Counted from the stretch's first letter, positions 30,742 through 41,229 are shown. The stretch is DNA of 64,000 bases from Mycobacterium europaeum (GCF_002102155.1 NZ_LQOU01000010.1:1-64000); one strand, 5' to 3'. The notes: generated from the letters alone by a model not told the origin. Translations and numbers: made by a program.

Positions 30742-33654
30742 TCAGATGACCAGGTTGACCAGCCGACCGGGGACCACGATCACCTTGCGGGGGTTGGCGC
30801 CCGCCAGGAAGGCCCGGACCTTCTCGTCCGACAACGCCGCGGCCTTCAGGGTCTCCTGGTCGGCGTCGGCGGCTACCACCACTCGCCCGCGCACCTTGCC
30901 GTTGACCTGGACGGGGTATTCGACGCTGTCGTCGACCAGGTACGTCGGGTCCGCCTCCGGGAACGGGCCATGCGCCAGCGAGGTGGTGTGGCCCAGCCGC
31001 AGCCACAACTCCTCTGCCATGTGCGGGGCCAGCGGCGCCAGCATCAGCACCAGCGGCTCGACCGCGGCCCGCGGCACCGCGTCGCGGTGCTCTTTGGTCA
31101 GGTGGTTGGTGTACTCGATCAGCTTGGCGGCCGCGGTGTTATTGCGCAGTGCGGCATAGTCTTCCGAGACTCCCGCGATGGTGCGGTGTAGCGCTCGAAG
31201 GGTGTCGCCGTCGAGCTCTTGCGGCCCGTCGGTGTCGAGCACCCGGGTCTTGCCGGTCTGCTCGTCGACCACCAGGCGCCACACCCGCTGCAGGAAGCGG
31301 TGCGCCCCGACGACGTCCTTGGTGGCCCATGGGCGGGAGGCTTCCAGCGGGCCCATCGACATCTCGTAGACCCGGAGCGTGTCCGCGCCGTACTCGTCGC
31401 AGATCTCATCGGGCGAGATCGAATTCTTCAGGCTCTTGCCGATTTTGCCGAATTCCTGGAAGACCTCGATCTCGCCGTCCGGTCCCCCGTAGAAGAAGTG
31501 GCCGTCGTGCTCGACCACCTCGTCGGCCGGAACGTATGAGCCGCGCGAGTCGGTATAGGCGAACGCTTGGATGTAGCCCTGGTTGACCAGGCGGCGGTAC
31601 GGTTCGCGGGAACTCACGTGGCCCAGGTCGTACAACACCTTGTGCCAGAACCGGGCGTACAACAGGTGCAGCACCGCATGCTCGGCGCCTCCGACGTAGA
31701 GGTCGACACCGCCGGGATCCTGCGGGCCGTGCTCGGCGGGCCGCGGGCCCATCCAATAAGCCTCATTTTCCTTGGCGCACAACTGCTCCGAGTTGTGCGG
31801 ATCGGTGTAGCGCAGTTCGTACCAGGAGCTGCCGGCCCACTGCGGCATCACGTTGGTGTCGCGGGTGTAGGGCCGCAGGCCGTCGCCCAGGTCGAGTTCG
31901 ACGTGCACCCAGTCGGTCGCCTTGGCCAGTGGTGGCGACGGCTCGCTGTCGGCGTCGTCGGGGTCGAACAGCACCGGGGAATAGTCGGGCACGTCGGGCA
32001 ACTCGACCGGCAGTGCGGCCTCGTCGAGCGCGTGCGCGCGTCCGTCGCTGTCGTAGACGATCGGAAACGGTTCACCCCAGTAGCGCTGCCGGGCGAAAAG
32101 CCAGTCCCGCAACTTGAATTCGATCCGGGCCCAGCCGCGGCCGTCCGCCTCCAGTCGGGCGGTGATCGCTTCCTTCGCCGCCGGCACGTCCAACCCATCG
32201 AGGTAGCCGGAGTTGACCAGCACGCCGTCGCCGGCGTATGCGGCCTCCGAGATGTCGCCTCCGGCAATGACTTCCACGATCGGCAGGCCGAACTCCTTGG
32301 CGAAGTCCCAGTCGCGCTGGTCGTGGCCGGGAACCGCCATGATCGCGCCGGTGCCGTAGCCGGCCAGCACGTAGTCGGCGATGAAGATCGGCACCGGTTT
32401 GCCGTTGGCGGGATTGGTCGCGTAGCTGCCCAGAAAGACGCCGGTCTTGTCCCTGCTCTCCTGACGCTCGAGGTCGGACTTCGCCGCGATCGCCCGCCGG
32501 TATGCGGCCACCGCCTCCCCCGGTGTCGCGGACCCATACGTCCACCGCACGTCGGTCCCCTCCGGCCAAGCGCCGGCGATCAGCCCGTCGACCAGGTCGT
32601 GCTCGGGAGCCAGCACCAGGTAGGTGGCGCCGAACATGGTGTCGGGCCGGGTGGTGAACACCTCGATGTCGACCGTCTCGCCGCCGCCGTCGTGCGCCGA
32701 GAACAGCGCCCGCGTGCCGGTGGAGCGACCGATCCAGTTGCGCTGCATGGACTTGACCGGCTCCGGCCAGTCCAGCACGTCCAGGTCGTCGAGCAACCGG
32801 TCGGCGTAGGCGGTGATGCGCATCATCCACTGCCGCAACCGCTTCCGGAACACCGGGAAGTTGCCGCGGTCGCTGCGGCCGTCCGAGGTGACCTCCTCGT
32901 TGGCCAGCACCGTGCCGAGGCCGGGACACCAATTCACCATCGAGTCGGCGCGATACACCAGTCGGTGGCTGTCGATCACGTCGGCCCGGTCCCCCGCCGG
33001 CAGCGTGGCCCAATCCCGTCCATCCTCGAGGCGCCTTGTGCCGGAATCGAATTCGGCGATCAGCTCGGCGATCGGGCGGGCCTTGCGGGCCGCGGTGTCG
33101 AACCAGGCGTTGTAGATTTGCAGGAAGATCCACTGCGTCCACTTGTAGAACTCGACGTCGGTGGTCGAAAAGCTGCGCCGGCTGTCGTGACCAAGCCCCA
33201 GCCGGCCAAGTTGACGCCGGAAGTTCACGACGTTGGCCTCGGTCCGGGTGCGCGGATGGGTGCCGGTCTGCACGGCGTATTGCTCGGCGGGCAGCCCGAA
33301 GGCGTCGAAGCCCAACGCGTGCAGGACGTTATGTCCCGTCATCCGGTAGTAGCGGGCGTAGACGTCGGTGGCGATGTAGCCCAGCGGGTGGCCGACGTGC
33401 AGTCCCTCCCCCGAGGGATAGGGAAACATGTCCTGCACGAACAACTTGTCGGTGGGGACCGGGGTGCCGTCCGCCGGGGCCAGCGAACCGACCGGATTGG
33501 GCACGTTGAACGTCCCGAGCCTCGCCCAGTTCTCCTGCCAGGTGCTTTCGATACGGCCCGCCAGCGCCGCGGTGTAGCGATACGTCGGCGCATCGGCGTC
33601 CGTCTGAACGGCACCGGGGCTGCTCTCGGCGGCGGTGGTCGGGGAGTCGGTCAC
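30742..33654 (-). CDS. leuS: leucyl-tRNA synthetase
   Basis: The 970-aa class I synthetase has the HIGH-type motif HVGH at 86-89, a large CP1 editing domain (about 250-450, with [13 protein letters not shown]) and a KMSKS-type loop KIGKS at 737-741. An anticodon-binding C-terminal region follows. It charges tRNA-Leu; one such tRNA gene is in this window at 51103. Start is GTG 33654. It is divergent from mtc28, as in M. tuberculosis. Confidence 0.98.
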   Translation of the reverse strand: MTDSPTTAAESSPGAVQTDADAPTYRYTAALAGRIESTWQENWARLGTFNVPNPVGSLAPADGTPVPTDKLFVQDMFPYPSGEGLHVGHPLGYIATDVYARYYRMTGHNVLHALGFDAFGLPAEQYAVQTGTHPRTRTEANVVNFRRQLGRLGLGHDSRRSFSTTDVEFYKWTQWIFLQIYNAWFDTAARKARPIAELIAEFDSGTRRLEDGRDWATLPAGDRADVIDSHRLVYRADSMVNWCPGLGTVLANEEVTSDGRSDRGNFPVFRKRLRQWMMRITAYADRLLDDLDVLDWPEPVKSMQRNWIGRSTGTRALFSAHDGGGETVDIEVFTTRPDTMFGATYLVLAPEHDLVDGLIAGAWPEGTDVRWTYGSATPGEAVAAYRRAIAAKSDLERQESRDKTGVFLGSYATNPANGKPVPIFIADYVLAGYGTGAIMAVPGHDQRDWDFAKEFGLPIVEVIAGGDISEAAYAGDGVLVNSGYLDGLDVPAAKEAITARLEADGRGWARIEFKLRDWLFARQRYWGEPFPIVYDSDGRAHALDEAALPVELPDVPDYSPVLFDPDDADSEPSPPLAKATDWVHVELDLGDGLRPYTRDTNVMPQWAGSSWYELRYTDPHNSEQLCAKENEAYWMGPRPAEHGPQDPGGVDLYVGGAEHAVLHLLYARFWHKVLYDLGHVSSREPYRRLVNQGYIQAFAYTDSRGSYVPADEVVEHDGHFFYGGPDGEIEVFQEFGKIGKSLKNSISPDEICDEYGADTLRVYEMSMGPLEASRPWATKDVVGAHRFLQRVWRLVVDEQTGKTRVLDTDGPQELDGDTLRALHRTIAGVSEDYAALRNNTAAAKLIEYTNHLTKEHRDAVPRAAVEPLVLMLAPLAPHMAEELWLRLGHTTSLAHGPFPEADPTYLVDDSVEYPVQVNGKVRGRVVVAADADQETLKAAALSDEKVRAFLAGANPRKVIVVPGRLVNLVI

Positions 33655-33769
33655 CTGAACAGGGTATAAGGGTGGCCTCGACCGAAACGCCCGGCCACAG
33701 GATGATCTCGGTTCCGTTGCACACGGATCAGGGGTTCATCCCAGCTCTGTCTCGGGCCTATCCACCGCC

Positions 33770-33786
33770 TTTGACCTGTAGTTACA
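33770..33786 (+). promoter_or_regulatory. promoter-like site upstream of mtc28
   Basis: TTGACC (33770-33775) resembles a -35 hexamer, and CTGTA-GT-TACAG (33775-33786) is an overlapping inverted repeat. They lie about 50-60 bp before ATG 33834. A convincing -10 is not obvious, so this is tentative. Confidence 0.3.
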
Positions 33787-33833
33787 GTCGGCCTCTAACT
33801 GCTGGCAGTGCGCCATTGGAAGGACCGACGCAG

Positions 33834-34982
33834 ATGATCGAGATCGTCCCCGCCCACCGTGCGCTCGTCGGGGGTCTGGTCGCCGGCCTGATCGGCATGG
33901 CGGTTGTCACGAGCGCGCAGGCATCGGCAGACCCCTCGCTTCCCGCGCCGGCACCCGTTCCCGCGATCCCGGCACCAGCGCCGCAGAACGCCGCCGCCGC
34001 GCCCGCGCAGGCGCCGACCAACCGGCTGCTCGCCGCACCGCCGGCCGCGAATCCGGTCGCGGCGCCGGCGGCCCCGGCCGCCGCGGCGCCGAGCGCGGTC
34101 GCTCCCGCCGCGCCGGTGGCCCCCGCGGTCACCCCCGCCACCTCCGGGACCATCCGCGAATACCTCGAGTCGAAGGGGGTCAAGCTCGAAGCGCAGAAAC
34201 CGCAAGGGCTCAAGGCGCTCGACATCACCTTGCCGGTGCCGGCGCGGTGGACTCAGGTCCCCGACCCCAACGTGCCCGACGCCTTCGCGGTGATCGCCGA
34301 CCGGCAGGGCAGCAGCATCTACAGCTCAAATGCCCAGGTAGTGGTCTACAAGCTGGTTGGCAATTTCGACCCCAGGGAGGCCATCTCCCACGGCTACGTG
34401 GACAGCCAGCGACTTCTCGCCTGGCAGCCCACGAACGCCTCGATGGCCGATTTCGGCGGCTTCCCGTCGTCGATCGTCGAAGGCACCTACCGTGACGGCG
34501 ACATGACGCTCAACACCTCGCGGCGCCACGTCATCGCCACCTCAGGGCCGGACAAATACCTGGTGTCGCTCGCCGTGACCACCGATCGCGCGGTGGCCGT
34601 CGCCGACGCACCGGCCACGGACGCCATCGTCAACGGCTTTCGCGTGACGGTTCCCGGGGCCCACACCCCCGCTCCGGCTCAGACGCCGGCGGCCTCACCG
34701 GCCGGACTGCCCGGGCAGACGCCGGCCGCACCCCCGGCCGGGCAGACGCCGGCCACGCCCCCGATCGCACAGCCGCCCGTCACCGCCCCGGTCGGGCAGA
34801 CGCCGCTCACACCCCCGATCGCACAGGCGCCAACGGTGGCTCCGCTGACGCAGACCTCGGCCATGGCTCCGGCGCGCCTGCCAGTGCAGGCGCCCGTGCC
34901 CAGCCGGCAGCCGACGCCGAACCTGCTGGCCCTGGTTCCCGGCCTGCCCCCGCTGCCCAACTTTTCATTTCTGCAGCACTAG
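33834..34982 (+). CDS. mtc28: proline-rich secreted protein, Mtc28-like (LpqN/DUF-type domain)
   Basis: The 382-aa exported protein has a signal peptide of about 33 residues ([21 protein letters not shown] cleavage). An Ala/Pro-rich low-complexity stretch runs to about residue 105. A folded LpqN-like domain covers about 105-280 ([38 protein letters not shown]). The C-terminal tail repeats GQTPA-x-PP and PPIAQ units. The M. tuberculosis homologue (Rv0040c, Mtc28) is a secreted antigen of 310 aa, so the tail here is longer. ATG 33834 follows GGAAGGACC. Confidence 0.9.
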   Translation: MIEIVPAHRALVGGLVAGLIGMAVVTSAQASADPSLPAPAPVPAIPAPAPQNAAAAPAQAPTNRLLAAPPAANPVAAPAAPAAAAPSAVAPAAPVAPAVTPATSGTIREYLESKGVKLEAQKPQGLKALDITLPVPARWTQVPDPNVPDAFAVIADRQGSSIYSSNAQVVVYKLVGNFDPREAISHGYVDSQRLLAWQPTNASMADFGGFPSSIVEGTYRDGDMTLNTSRRHVIATSGPDKYLVSLAVTTDRAVAVADAPATDAIVNGFRVTVPGAHTPAPAQTPAASPAGLPGQTPAAPPAGQTPATPPIAQPPVTAPVGQTPLTPPIAQAPTVAPLTQTSAMAPARLPVQAPVPSRQPTPNLLALVPGLPPLPNFSFLQH

Positions 34983-35047
34983 GCGCGCACCCCGGCACCC
35001 TCGGAGCCCGCTGAGCGGACCGGCGGCCGTGCTCGTATTGTGAGCCC

Positions 35048-35389
35048 ATGCTGATTGCGGGCGTGCTGTGCATGTGTGCGGCGGTGGCCTCCGCCGGATT
35101 CGGAACGTGGTCGCTGGCGCATCCTCAGAATGTCGAGCCCACCGCGTTGGCGCTGCGGTCCATGGCTCCTGCGCAACTGGCAGCGGCGATCATGCTGGCG
35201 GCCGGCGGCGTGGTGGCGCTGGCCGCGCCCCCGCACACCGCGCTGGTGGTGCTGATCGTCTGCGTCGCCGGCGCTATCGGGACGGTCGCGGCCGGATCCT
35301 GGCAGAGCGCGCGCTTCGCACTGCGAGAAGAGTCGGCCGCGCCCGTATGCGCGGGGACCTGCGCCGGCTGCACGCAGTCCTGCCACTGA
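35048..35389 (+). CDS. small membrane protein with C-terminal cysteine cluster (Rv0039c homologue)
   Basis: The 113-aa protein has three predicted membrane helices (about 1-22, 42-60, 65-85). It ends in a cysteine-rich cluster CAGTCAGCTQSC that could bind a metal. The homologue Rv0039c is also a small membrane protein of unknown role. It lies 65 bp after mtc28 on the same strand. Confidence 0.8.
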   Translation: MLIAGVLCMCAAVASAGFGTWSLAHPQNVEPTALALRSMAPAQLAAAIMLAAGGVVALAAPPHTALVVLIVCVAGAIGTVAAGSWQSARFALREESAAPVCAGTCAGCTQSCH

Positions 35390-35423
35390 AATCCGGCCGC
35401 CACCCCAACGCGGGGGAGTGGAG

Positions 35424-36029
35424 CTAGTTGCGGCTGAGGTCGATCGGATGGGTGGCCAGGAGCGACAGGGGCAGCGGCTGGCGACGCAGCACCTGTCCCC
35501 ACAGGTCGGACCGCGCCCCTGCGAGAACGTCAGATGGCAAGGCGGACAAGACGATCCAGTCGTCGCGCTCGATTTCGCCTTCCAGCTGGCCGATGGTCCA
35601 GCCGGAGTAGCCCGCGAAAATTCGCACCCCCTCGACCAGGGGGGCGATCGTGTCGGGGTCCGCGTCGAGATCGACCATCACCACCCGGCCGGCCACATGC
35701 CGCAGGCCAGCGACACCCTGCGGATCGGCGCCAACCCGCAACGCCGCCAGGCACAGGGCCGCGTCACGCTTCACCGGTCCGCCGATGAACATCGTCTTCG
35801 GCTTGGCCGCCAATTTCGTCCACTGCGGCAGCACGTTGTACACCGCGGTCTCGCTGGCGCGGTTGAGCACGACCCCCAACGTCCCGCCATCGTTGTGCTC
35901 GACGATGTAGATCACGCTGCGCCGGAACGTCGGTTCGAAGAGGTCGGTGTTGGCCAGCAGCAAGGTACCCGCGCGCACCCGCTGCGCGGCCGGCGCGACA
36001 TAGTCCTCTGGATCCTCGGGCGGCGGCAC
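35424..36029 (-). CDS. YqgE/AlgH-family protein (Rv0038 homologue)
   Basis: The 201-aa protein is of the YqgE/AlgH (DUF179) family, with AGTLLLANTDLFEPTFRRSVIYIVEHNDGGTLGVVLNR at the start and FAGYSGWTIGQLEGEIERDDW in the middle. The family has no settled biochemical function. GTG 36029 is used because it matches the homologue's length; a frame upstream extends to 36185. It is divergent from the MFS gene. Confidence 0.88.
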   Translation of the reverse strand: MPPPEDPEDYVAPAAQRVRAGTLLLANTDLFEPTFRRSVIYIVEHNDGGTLGVVLNRASETAVYNVLPQWTKLAAKPKTMFIGGPVKRDAALCLAALRVGADPQGVAGLRHVAGRVVMVDLDADPDTIAPLVEGVRIFAGYSGWTIGQLEGEIERDDWIVLSALPSDVLAGARSDLWGQVLRRQPLPLSLLATHPIDLSRN

Positions 36030-36169
36030 CCCACCATCATCGCATCCGGTGCTTGCCGCCCGGGGGAATCGAGCGTGGGGCGTGAAGATTTGTACTGTTG
36101 GTAAGGCGGCTCGGATCGTGGCGAGCTTGCTAGCCCCCTCGTGGAAGTCGGTTCGTGATCCCATCCCGG

Positions 36170-37489
36170 ATGCACTCGAGCGCACCCGCCGAAATGTGGC
36201 GGTCGGTGCGCAGTTTGCCAGACTTCTGGCGGCTGCTGCAGGTGCGCATGGCGAGCCAATTCGGTGACGGGCTGTTTCAGGCGGGGCTTGCGGGGGCGTT
36301 GCTGTTCAATCCGGACCGCGCTGCCGATCCGATGGCGATCGCGCGGGCGTTCACCGTGTTGTTCCTGCCTTACTCGCTGTTGGGGCCGTTCGCGGGAGCG
36401 CTGATGGACCGCTGGGACCGGCGGCTGGTGCTCGTCGGCGCCAACGCCGGCCGCCTCGTCCTGATCGCCGCCATCGGCACCATCCTGGCCGTCCGGGCCG
36501 GCGACCTGCCGCTGTTACTGGGCGCGCTGTTCGCCAACGGGCTGGCCCGGTTCGTCGCGTCCGGGCTGTCGGCGTCACTGCCGCACGTCGTGCCGCGGGA
36601 ACAGGTTGTCACGATGAACGCCGCGGCCAACGCGGTCGGGGCCGTCGCCGCCTTCATCGGCGCCAACTTCATGCTCGTTCCCCGGTTCGTGTTCGGCGCC
36701 GACGACAAGGGAGCCTCGGCGATCATCTTCCTGACCGCGATCCCCATACTGATCGCGCTGCTGCTGTCCTGGCGGTTCGGCTCCCATGTACTGGGCCCGG
36801 ACGACACCAAGCGGGCGATCCACGGGCCGGTCGTCTACGCCGTGGTCACCGGTTGGCTGCACGGCGCGCGGACGGTGGCGCAGCGGCCGACGGTCTCCGC
36901 CACCTTGTCCGGCCTGGCGGTCCACCGCATGGTGATCGGCATCAATTCCTTGCTGGTTTTGTTGCTGGTCCACCACATGACCCATCCCGAGGCCGGGGGA
37001 TTGGGTACCGCACTGCTGTTCTTCGGCGCCGCGGGCCTGGGCGCGTTCCTGGCCAACGTGCTGACGCCGCCCGCGGTCCGTCGCTGGGGGCGCTACACGA
37101 CGGTGAACGGCGCCTTGGCGACGTCGGCGATCATCGAGGTCGCGGGCGCGGGGCTGCTGCTGCCGATCATGGTGGCGTGCGGCTTCTTCCTGGGAGTGAG
37201 CGGACAGATGGTCAAGCTGTGCGCCGACTCGGCCATGCAGATGGACGTCGACGACGCCCTTCGCGGCCACGTCTTCGCCGTACAGGACGCGCTGTTCTGG
37301 GTATCGTTCATCGTCGCGATCACGGTGGCCGCGGCGTTGATTCCCGCCGACGGGCACGCACCGGCATTCGCGCTGTTCGGCTCGGGTCTGTACCTGGCCG
37401 GTCTGGCCATGCACAGCTTCCTGGGCCGGCGCGGCGAGCAGGCGAATAATCGCTACCCGGCGGGGGCGACGGACGAGCGGAGGCAATGA
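36170..37489 (+). CDS. major facilitator superfamily transporter (Rv0037c homologue)
   Basis: The 439-aa protein has about 12 hydrophobic segments. An N-terminal half contains [21 protein letters not shown], the conserved MFS loop between helices 2 and 3 (G-x3-D-R-x-x-R). The fold resembles enterobactin exporter/MFS_1-type efflux proteins. Substrate is unknown. ATG 36170 or GTG 36155 may be the start. Its stop overlaps the next start (ATGA). Confidence 0.87.
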   Translation: MHSSAPAEMWRSVRSLPDFWRLLQVRMASQFGDGLFQAGLAGALLFNPDRAADPMAIARAFTVLFLPYSLLGPFAGALMDRWDRRLVLVGANAGRLVLIAAIGTILAVRAGDLPLLLGALFANGLARFVASGLSASLPHVVPREQVVTMNAAANAVGAVAAFIGANFMLVPRFVFGADDKGASAIIFLTAIPILIALLLSWRFGSHVLGPDDTKRAIHGPVVYAVVTGWLHGARTVAQRPTVSATLSGLAVHRMVIGINSLLVLLLVHHMTHPEAGGLGTALLFFGAAGLGAFLANVLTPPAVRRWGRYTTVNGALATSAIIEVAGAGLLLPIMVACGFFLGVSGQMVKLCADSAMQMDVDDALRGHVFAVQDALFWVSFIVAITVAAALIPADGHAPAFALFGSGLYLAGLAMHSFLGRRGEQANNRYPAGATDERRQ

Positions 37490-38262
37490 TGGCGGGTCCC
37501 GAATCGATCGTGGCTGACCTACGTGCGGAAAGCGATGAACTCGACGGCCTGGTGGCGCCGCTGCCGGCCGAACGCTGGGCCGATCCGACGCCGGCGCCCG
37601 GCTGGACCATCGCGCATCAGATCGGCCACCTGTTGTGGACCGACCGGGTCGCGCTGACCTCGGTCACCGACGAGGCCGGGTTCGCCGAACAGCTCAAGGC
37701 CGCCGCGGCCGACCCGACCGGCTTCGTCGACGCGGGCGCCGAAGAGTTGGCGGCCCTGGCGCCGGCCGAATTGCTCGCCGATTGGCGGGCCACCCGTCGC
37801 CGCCTGCACGACGAGCTGCTGAAGGTTCCCGCGGGGCGCAAGCTGCCCTGGTTCGGGCCGCCGATGAGCGCGGCGTCGATGGCAACCGCGCGGTTGATGG
37901 AGACCTGGGCCCACGGCCTGGATGTCGCCGACGCGCTGGGCGTCAAACGCGCGGCCACCGACCGGCTGAGATCGATCGCCCACCTGGGGGTACGCACCCG
38001 CGACTACGCCTTCTTCGTCAACAATTTGCCTGCTCCGGCCGCACCGTTCCTGGTCGAGCTGCGCGGACCGGGCGGCGACACCTGGAGCTGGGGACCCCCC
38101 GACGCGGCGCAGCGGGTCACCGGTGCGGCCGAAGACTTCTGCTTTCTGGTCACGCAGCGCCGCCCGCTCAGCGCTCTGGACATCACGGCGCACGGGGCCG
38201 AGGCCCAGCGCTGGCTGGAGATCGCGCAAGCCTTCGCGGGACCGCCGGGCGACGGTCGATGA
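37486..38262 (+). CDS. mycothiol-dependent maleylpyruvate isomerase/DinB-like protein (Rv0036c homologue)
   Basis: The 258-aa protein is of the TIGR03084/maleylpyruvate isomerase N-domain family. It has [21 protein letters not shown], with a metal-binding-type His, and [15 protein letters not shown], with the second His. In this superfamily three histidines hold a metal and mycothiol or bacillithiol is the usual cofactor. It overlaps the MFS gene. The last codons lie within the 56-bp tandem repeat. Confidence 0.85.
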   Translation: MMAGPESIVADLRAESDELDGLVAPLPAERWADPTPAPGWTIAHQIGHLLWTDRVALTSVTDEAGFAEQLKAAAADPTGFVDAGAEELAALAPAELLADWRATRRRLHDELLKVPAGRKLPWFGPPMSAASMATARLMETWAHGLDVADALGVKRAATDRLRSIAHLGVRTRDYAFFVNNLPAPAAPFLVELRGPGGDTWSWGPPDAAQRVTGAAEDFCFLVTQRRPLSALDITAHGAEAQRWLEIAQAFAGPPGDGR

Positions 38263-38390
38263 GCGCGCGACGCGCGCGAAGAGAGCCGGCGCCCATCCGA
38301 TCCCGCGACGGTCGATGAGCGCGCGACGCGCGCGAAGAGAGCCGGCGCCCATCCAACCCCGCGACGGTCGATGAGCGCGCGACGCGCGCG
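38249..38390. repeat. 56-bp tandem repeat, 2.5 copies (VNTR-like)
   Basis: Copies begin at 38249, 38305 and 38361, each opening GCGACGGTCGATGAGC; the third is cut at 38390. They differ by at most two bases. Each contains the palindromic GCGCGCG-A-CGCGCGC. The array spans the stop of the Rv0036c homologue (38260-38262) and ends at the stop codon of the convergent gene (38391), so copy number could change the intergenic spacing. It resembles mycobacterial MIRU/VNTR loci. Confidence 0.92.
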
Positions 38391-38714
38391 TTAGCGCAGC
38401 GGTCCGCCGTAACTGGCCCGGTTCTCGGCCTCGGCCTCTTCGCGGAGCGCCGCGATCGCCAGATTCAACCTGTCGGCCAGCTCGCCGTGGGCATATCCGG
38501 TCATCACCCCGGGGTGCAGGGTCAGCTTGAGCAACCGTCCGTCGGAATTCGCCACGGCATAGACGTCGCCGAGGTCGACGCTGTAGGTGACGGCCTCGGC
38601 CTGGGCAACGAGGGCTTCCCATTTGTCGGCCGCCTCGCTCAGTTCGCGAAGGACTGATTCGACGAGATCCTTGTCGCTGAGATTCGCGCGACTGCCCGAA
38701 CCCGACACGGTCAC
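38391..38714 (-). CDS. YbaB/EbfC-like small protein (Rv0030 type)
   Basis: The 107-aa protein has a YbaB-type core: long helices (LVESVLRELSEAADKWEALVAQAE) and a strand region with GRLLKLTLHPGVMTGYAHGELADRLNLAI. YbaB-like proteins accompany type VII secretion genes in mycobacteria (EspL group). It is the last gene of the minus-strand cassette that runs from 45071 to here. Function unknown. Confidence 0.8.
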   Translation of the reverse strand: MTVSGSGSRANLSDKDLVESVLRELSEAADKWEALVAQAEAVTYSVDLGDVYAVANSDGRLLKLTLHPGVMTGYAHGELADRLNLAIAALREEAEAENRASYGGPLR

Positions 38715-38779
38715 AGTATGTCGACCCCTCCCACCAGCGTCAATTCAAAAATCCCCCGTTGCGCGCAACCCCTCGCGGC

Positions 38780-40678
38780 CTACGTGCCCGGCGGCCGACC
38801 GGCGAGTTTCTGAAACCAGGCGAGGTGATAGTTCGCCGACACCGCGTCTCCGCTCGCGATGCCTTCGGTGGCGGCCATCAATAGACACTTGAGCAGAAGT
38901 GCCGGATTCACCGCCGGGTACTGGACCAGAAGCTGGTAGCGCGCCGTATCGAGGTGCACCCGCAGCACGTCGACCTCCTGGTCGATGATCACGGCACCCG
39001 CGGCCGCCGCGTCCGCCAGCCTCTGCACGATCCGGGGGAGCCCATCAAAGCGGCGCGTGGTCTGGCTCAGCACTGTGCCCAGATCCTCGATGGCCGGCAG
39101 CTCGCGCGGTTCCAGCGATGATTTGGTCGCGGCGAAGTCGACCGAGCGGTGCAGCGAATCACCGGGAGCGTAGGTCACGACCCGCACCGCGTCGCCGATC
39201 AAGGCAGAGACCCTGCCGCTGCGTTGGTCGGGTTCCAACAACCGCACGCCGGCCGGCAGGGTAATACCCGCCGGTATCCATCCGTGGGCGAGGTCGGTAA
39301 CCAAAACCGTCGTACCGTCCGCGCGATCACCGACGGCCCAGTTCAGCCGCGGTTCCTGGCGGACCACGTACTCGAGCAGCCGGTTGAGTCTGTCGACCTC
39401 GAAACCCGTTGCAGCGGCAGCCTTGTCGCGCGGTGGGGCGGGCTTCTTCGGGGGAGCCTGCGGTACATCGCGCCCCACGACGGGCTCGCCGACGACCGCA
39501 TGATGGCGGCCGCTGCCCGCCGGCTCGCCGACGACGGGCTCGGCTTCGGTGATCGCGGGGATGACCTGCGTGTCCTGCAGAGAAGCCGCCGCGCCGTCGG
39601 CGGGCGGCGCCTGCGGGGCCGGCTGCGCCTCGACCGGCAGTTCGTTGACCGGGCCGGCGTCGGTGATCGCCGGAATCACCTGCGTCTCCTCGGTCGACTC
39701 CGCCGTGGTGTCGTCCACCGGTTCTGCAGCCCGCTCGGGTTCGGGCCGGCACGTTGCCGCCTCTTGTGCTTCCACGTGGCGGCGACCGTCGGCGACGGGC
39801 TCCGAGCTCTCGGTCGGCCGGTCCATCACCGGCCCGGGCTCGGTGATGACCGGGATTACCTGCGTCTGCTCCAGAGCAGCCGCCGCCCCGTCGTCGTCGT
39901 CGGGCGGCTCCTGCTCGGCCGGCTGCGCCTCGTCGGGGACCGGCACCGGCTCGGCCACGTCTAGGCGACGGCCGTCGGCGGCGGGCTCCCGACCCGGCTG
40001 CACGCTCCCGTCCGTCGCGCCGACGGCGGCCTCCGCATCCGTGACGCTCGGTATGACCTGGGTCTCCTCCATGCCCGGTTCGGCGGTGTCCGCGGTGTTC
40101 GCCTCGGCGGCGATTTCATCCGGAGGTGGCCCGGGCTCATCGCCACCGCCTTGCGGCACGACCGGAGCCGGCTTGCGGGCGATTCGCCAGCGGGGCTTAT
40201 GCACAGTCGCGGGGGCCGCATCGGGAGGTTCCGCGCCCGTCACGGCAGGAATGACCCGGGTCTGATCCATGCCCGATGACGGTGGTCCGCCGACCTGCGG
40301 TCGGGGATGTCCGACGGTCACCCCGGCGTTCACCGCGCGCAGCTGGCGAATCGTCGATTCGACGCGGCGCACAGCCCTGGCACGCGCTTCGTCGATGACC
40401 CGAGTCTCCTCCGCCTGGCGGGGCAGATCGGCCAGACCCGCACGCTTGATCATCTTCAGCTGCTCGTTGGCGCTGTCGGCGATTCGCTGCAGGTCGGTCC
40501 TCAGATATTCTGCGAGCGCGGCGTTTTCGGAGGTGACCGGCGAAAGTTCGGCAGGCCAAAGACCACCGATCACCCACGGGGTGCAATCGATGGGAGAGCT
40601 GAAGGCGGGCATCGCCAGTGATTCCCGGGTAGCTCTCCGGAGGCGCTGACGCGCCGTCATCCGACCGAAGATCGCCAC
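38780..40678 (-). CDS. large Rv0029-like protein with repeated acidic-Thr-Gln-Val-Ile-Pro motifs
   Basis: The 632-aa protein has an N-terminal domain (1-125) and a C-terminal domain (about 405-632, RLNRLLEYVVRQEPRLNWAVGD) joined by a low-complexity Pro/Ala/Glu region. That linker carries five copies of an acidic-T-Q/R-V-I-P-x-V/I-T motif with Thr at 140, 206, 272, 332 and 370, about 60-66 residues apart except the last; a related EETRVID occurs at T92. The M. tuberculosis homologue is much shorter (about 365 aa), so the linker looks expanded. GTG 40678 may overextend; ATGs at 40660 and 40612 are alternatives. Function unknown. Confidence 0.78.
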   Translation of the reverse strand: MAIFGRMTARQRLRRATRESLAMPAFSSPIDCTPWVIGGLWPAELSPVTSENAALAEYLRTDLQRIADSANEQLKMIKRAGLADLPRQAEETRVIDEARARAVRRVESTIRQLRAVNAGVTVGHPRPQVGGPPSSGMDQTRVIPAVTGAEPPDAAPATVHKPRWRIARKPAPVVPQGGGDEPGPPPDEIAAEANTADTAEPGMEETQVIPSVTDAEAAVGATDGSVQPGREPAADGRRLDVAEPVPVPDEAQPAEQEPPDDDDGAAAALEQTQVIPVITEPGPVMDRPTESSEPVADGRRHVEAQEAATCRPEPERAAEPVDDTTAESTEETQVIPAITDAGPVNELPVEAQPAPQAPPADGAAASLQDTQVIPAITEAEPVVGEPAGSGRHHAVVGEPVVGRDVPQAPPKKPAPPRDKAAAATGFEVDRLNRLLEYVVRQEPRLNWAVGDRADGTTVLVTDLAHGWIPAGITLPAGVRLLEPDQRSGRVSALIGDAVRVVTYAPGDSLHRSVDFAATKSSLEPRELPAIEDLGTVLSQTTRRFDGLPRIVQRLADAAAAGAVIIDQEVDVLRVHLDTARYQLLVQYPAVNPALLLKCLLMAATEGIASGDAVSANYHLAWFQKLAGRPPGT

Positions 40679-40760
40679 CGGCTAAGCGTACCGGGAGCTG
40701 ATGAATCGCCTATTCGGTCAGTGAATTGTGCAGCTGTGACGGCCTGGGTAGCGTGGAGAT

Positions 40761-40904
40761 ATGGCTGAATCTGCCCTGCAGCAGCAACTCGACGAAGTGC
40801 GTGCCCTGCTCGCTCGCGCACGAGAGTTGTTCGGCCCCAACCCCGTAGAGCCGCCCACCGATATCGTTCCTGATCCCGGGGCGGCCAAGACCTGGGTGCT
40901 GTAG
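40761..40904 (+). CDS. small 47-aa protein within the secretion-associated cassette
   Basis: ATG 40761 follows GCGTGGAGAT and the frame runs to TAG at 40902. The peptide begins MAESALQQQLDEVRALLARARELFG, an amphipathic helix, then a Pro-rich tail. Codon use (third-position G/C) fits a real gene. It lies on the opposite strand between the Rv0029-like and DUF2694 genes. The helix resembles the start of the NlpC/P60 protein of the same cassette (SRAHDMF). I know no function for it. Confidence 0.65.
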   Translation: MAESALQQQLDEVRALLARARELFGPNPVEPPTDIVPDPGAAKTWVL

Positions 40905-40917
40905 GCGCGGGAGCCGG

Positions 40918-41229
40918 TTAGATCACGCTGCCGCGCCGGCGCAATTTGTGGGCCAGCAGCTTCTCGATCGCCGCATCGAGGTCTCGCGGGGTCGGTACCT
41001 CGGCCGAGGGGGTGTGTCCGGCCGCCAGGATTTCAGCGCGGATTTCCAGCAATGCCTTCAGGCAAGACACGTCGGCGGTCAGCAAGATGCCTCGCGCCAG
41101 CGTGTCGGCGTCGGTCTCCATCGCCTCTTCGCTCAGCGCAACGCTGTGCATGTACCCGCCGCGGCAGGAGCGGACGAGGATGTGCCCACTCGGGTGAACG
41201 GTGTCAAAAGCGGGATTCGCGTCCGTCAT
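40918..41229 (-). CDS. DUF2694-type protein (Rv0028 homologue)
   Basis: The 103-aa protein has an N-terminal beta-rich part (SGHILVRSCRGGYMHSVALS) and a C-terminal helical region. Its ATG overlaps the stop of the preceding EspC-like gene (ATGA). DUF2694 proteins occur near ESX-1-associated esp genes. Function unknown. Confidence 0.8.
   Translation of the reverse strand: MTDANPAFDTVHPSGHILVRSCRGGYMHSVALSEEAMETDADTLARGILLTADVSCLKALLEIRAEILAAGHTPSAEVPTPRDLDAAIEKLLAHKLRRRGSVI

Noticed and set aside
31567..33669. 700-codon frame antisense to leuS
   Set aside because: It arises from GC-rich third positions of leuS. The protein has no recognisable domain, and leuS motifs are intact on the other strand.
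38262..38390. CRISPR-like array
   Set aside because: Units are head-to-tail tandem copies without unique spacers, and only 2.5 copies exist; it is a VNTR-type repeat.
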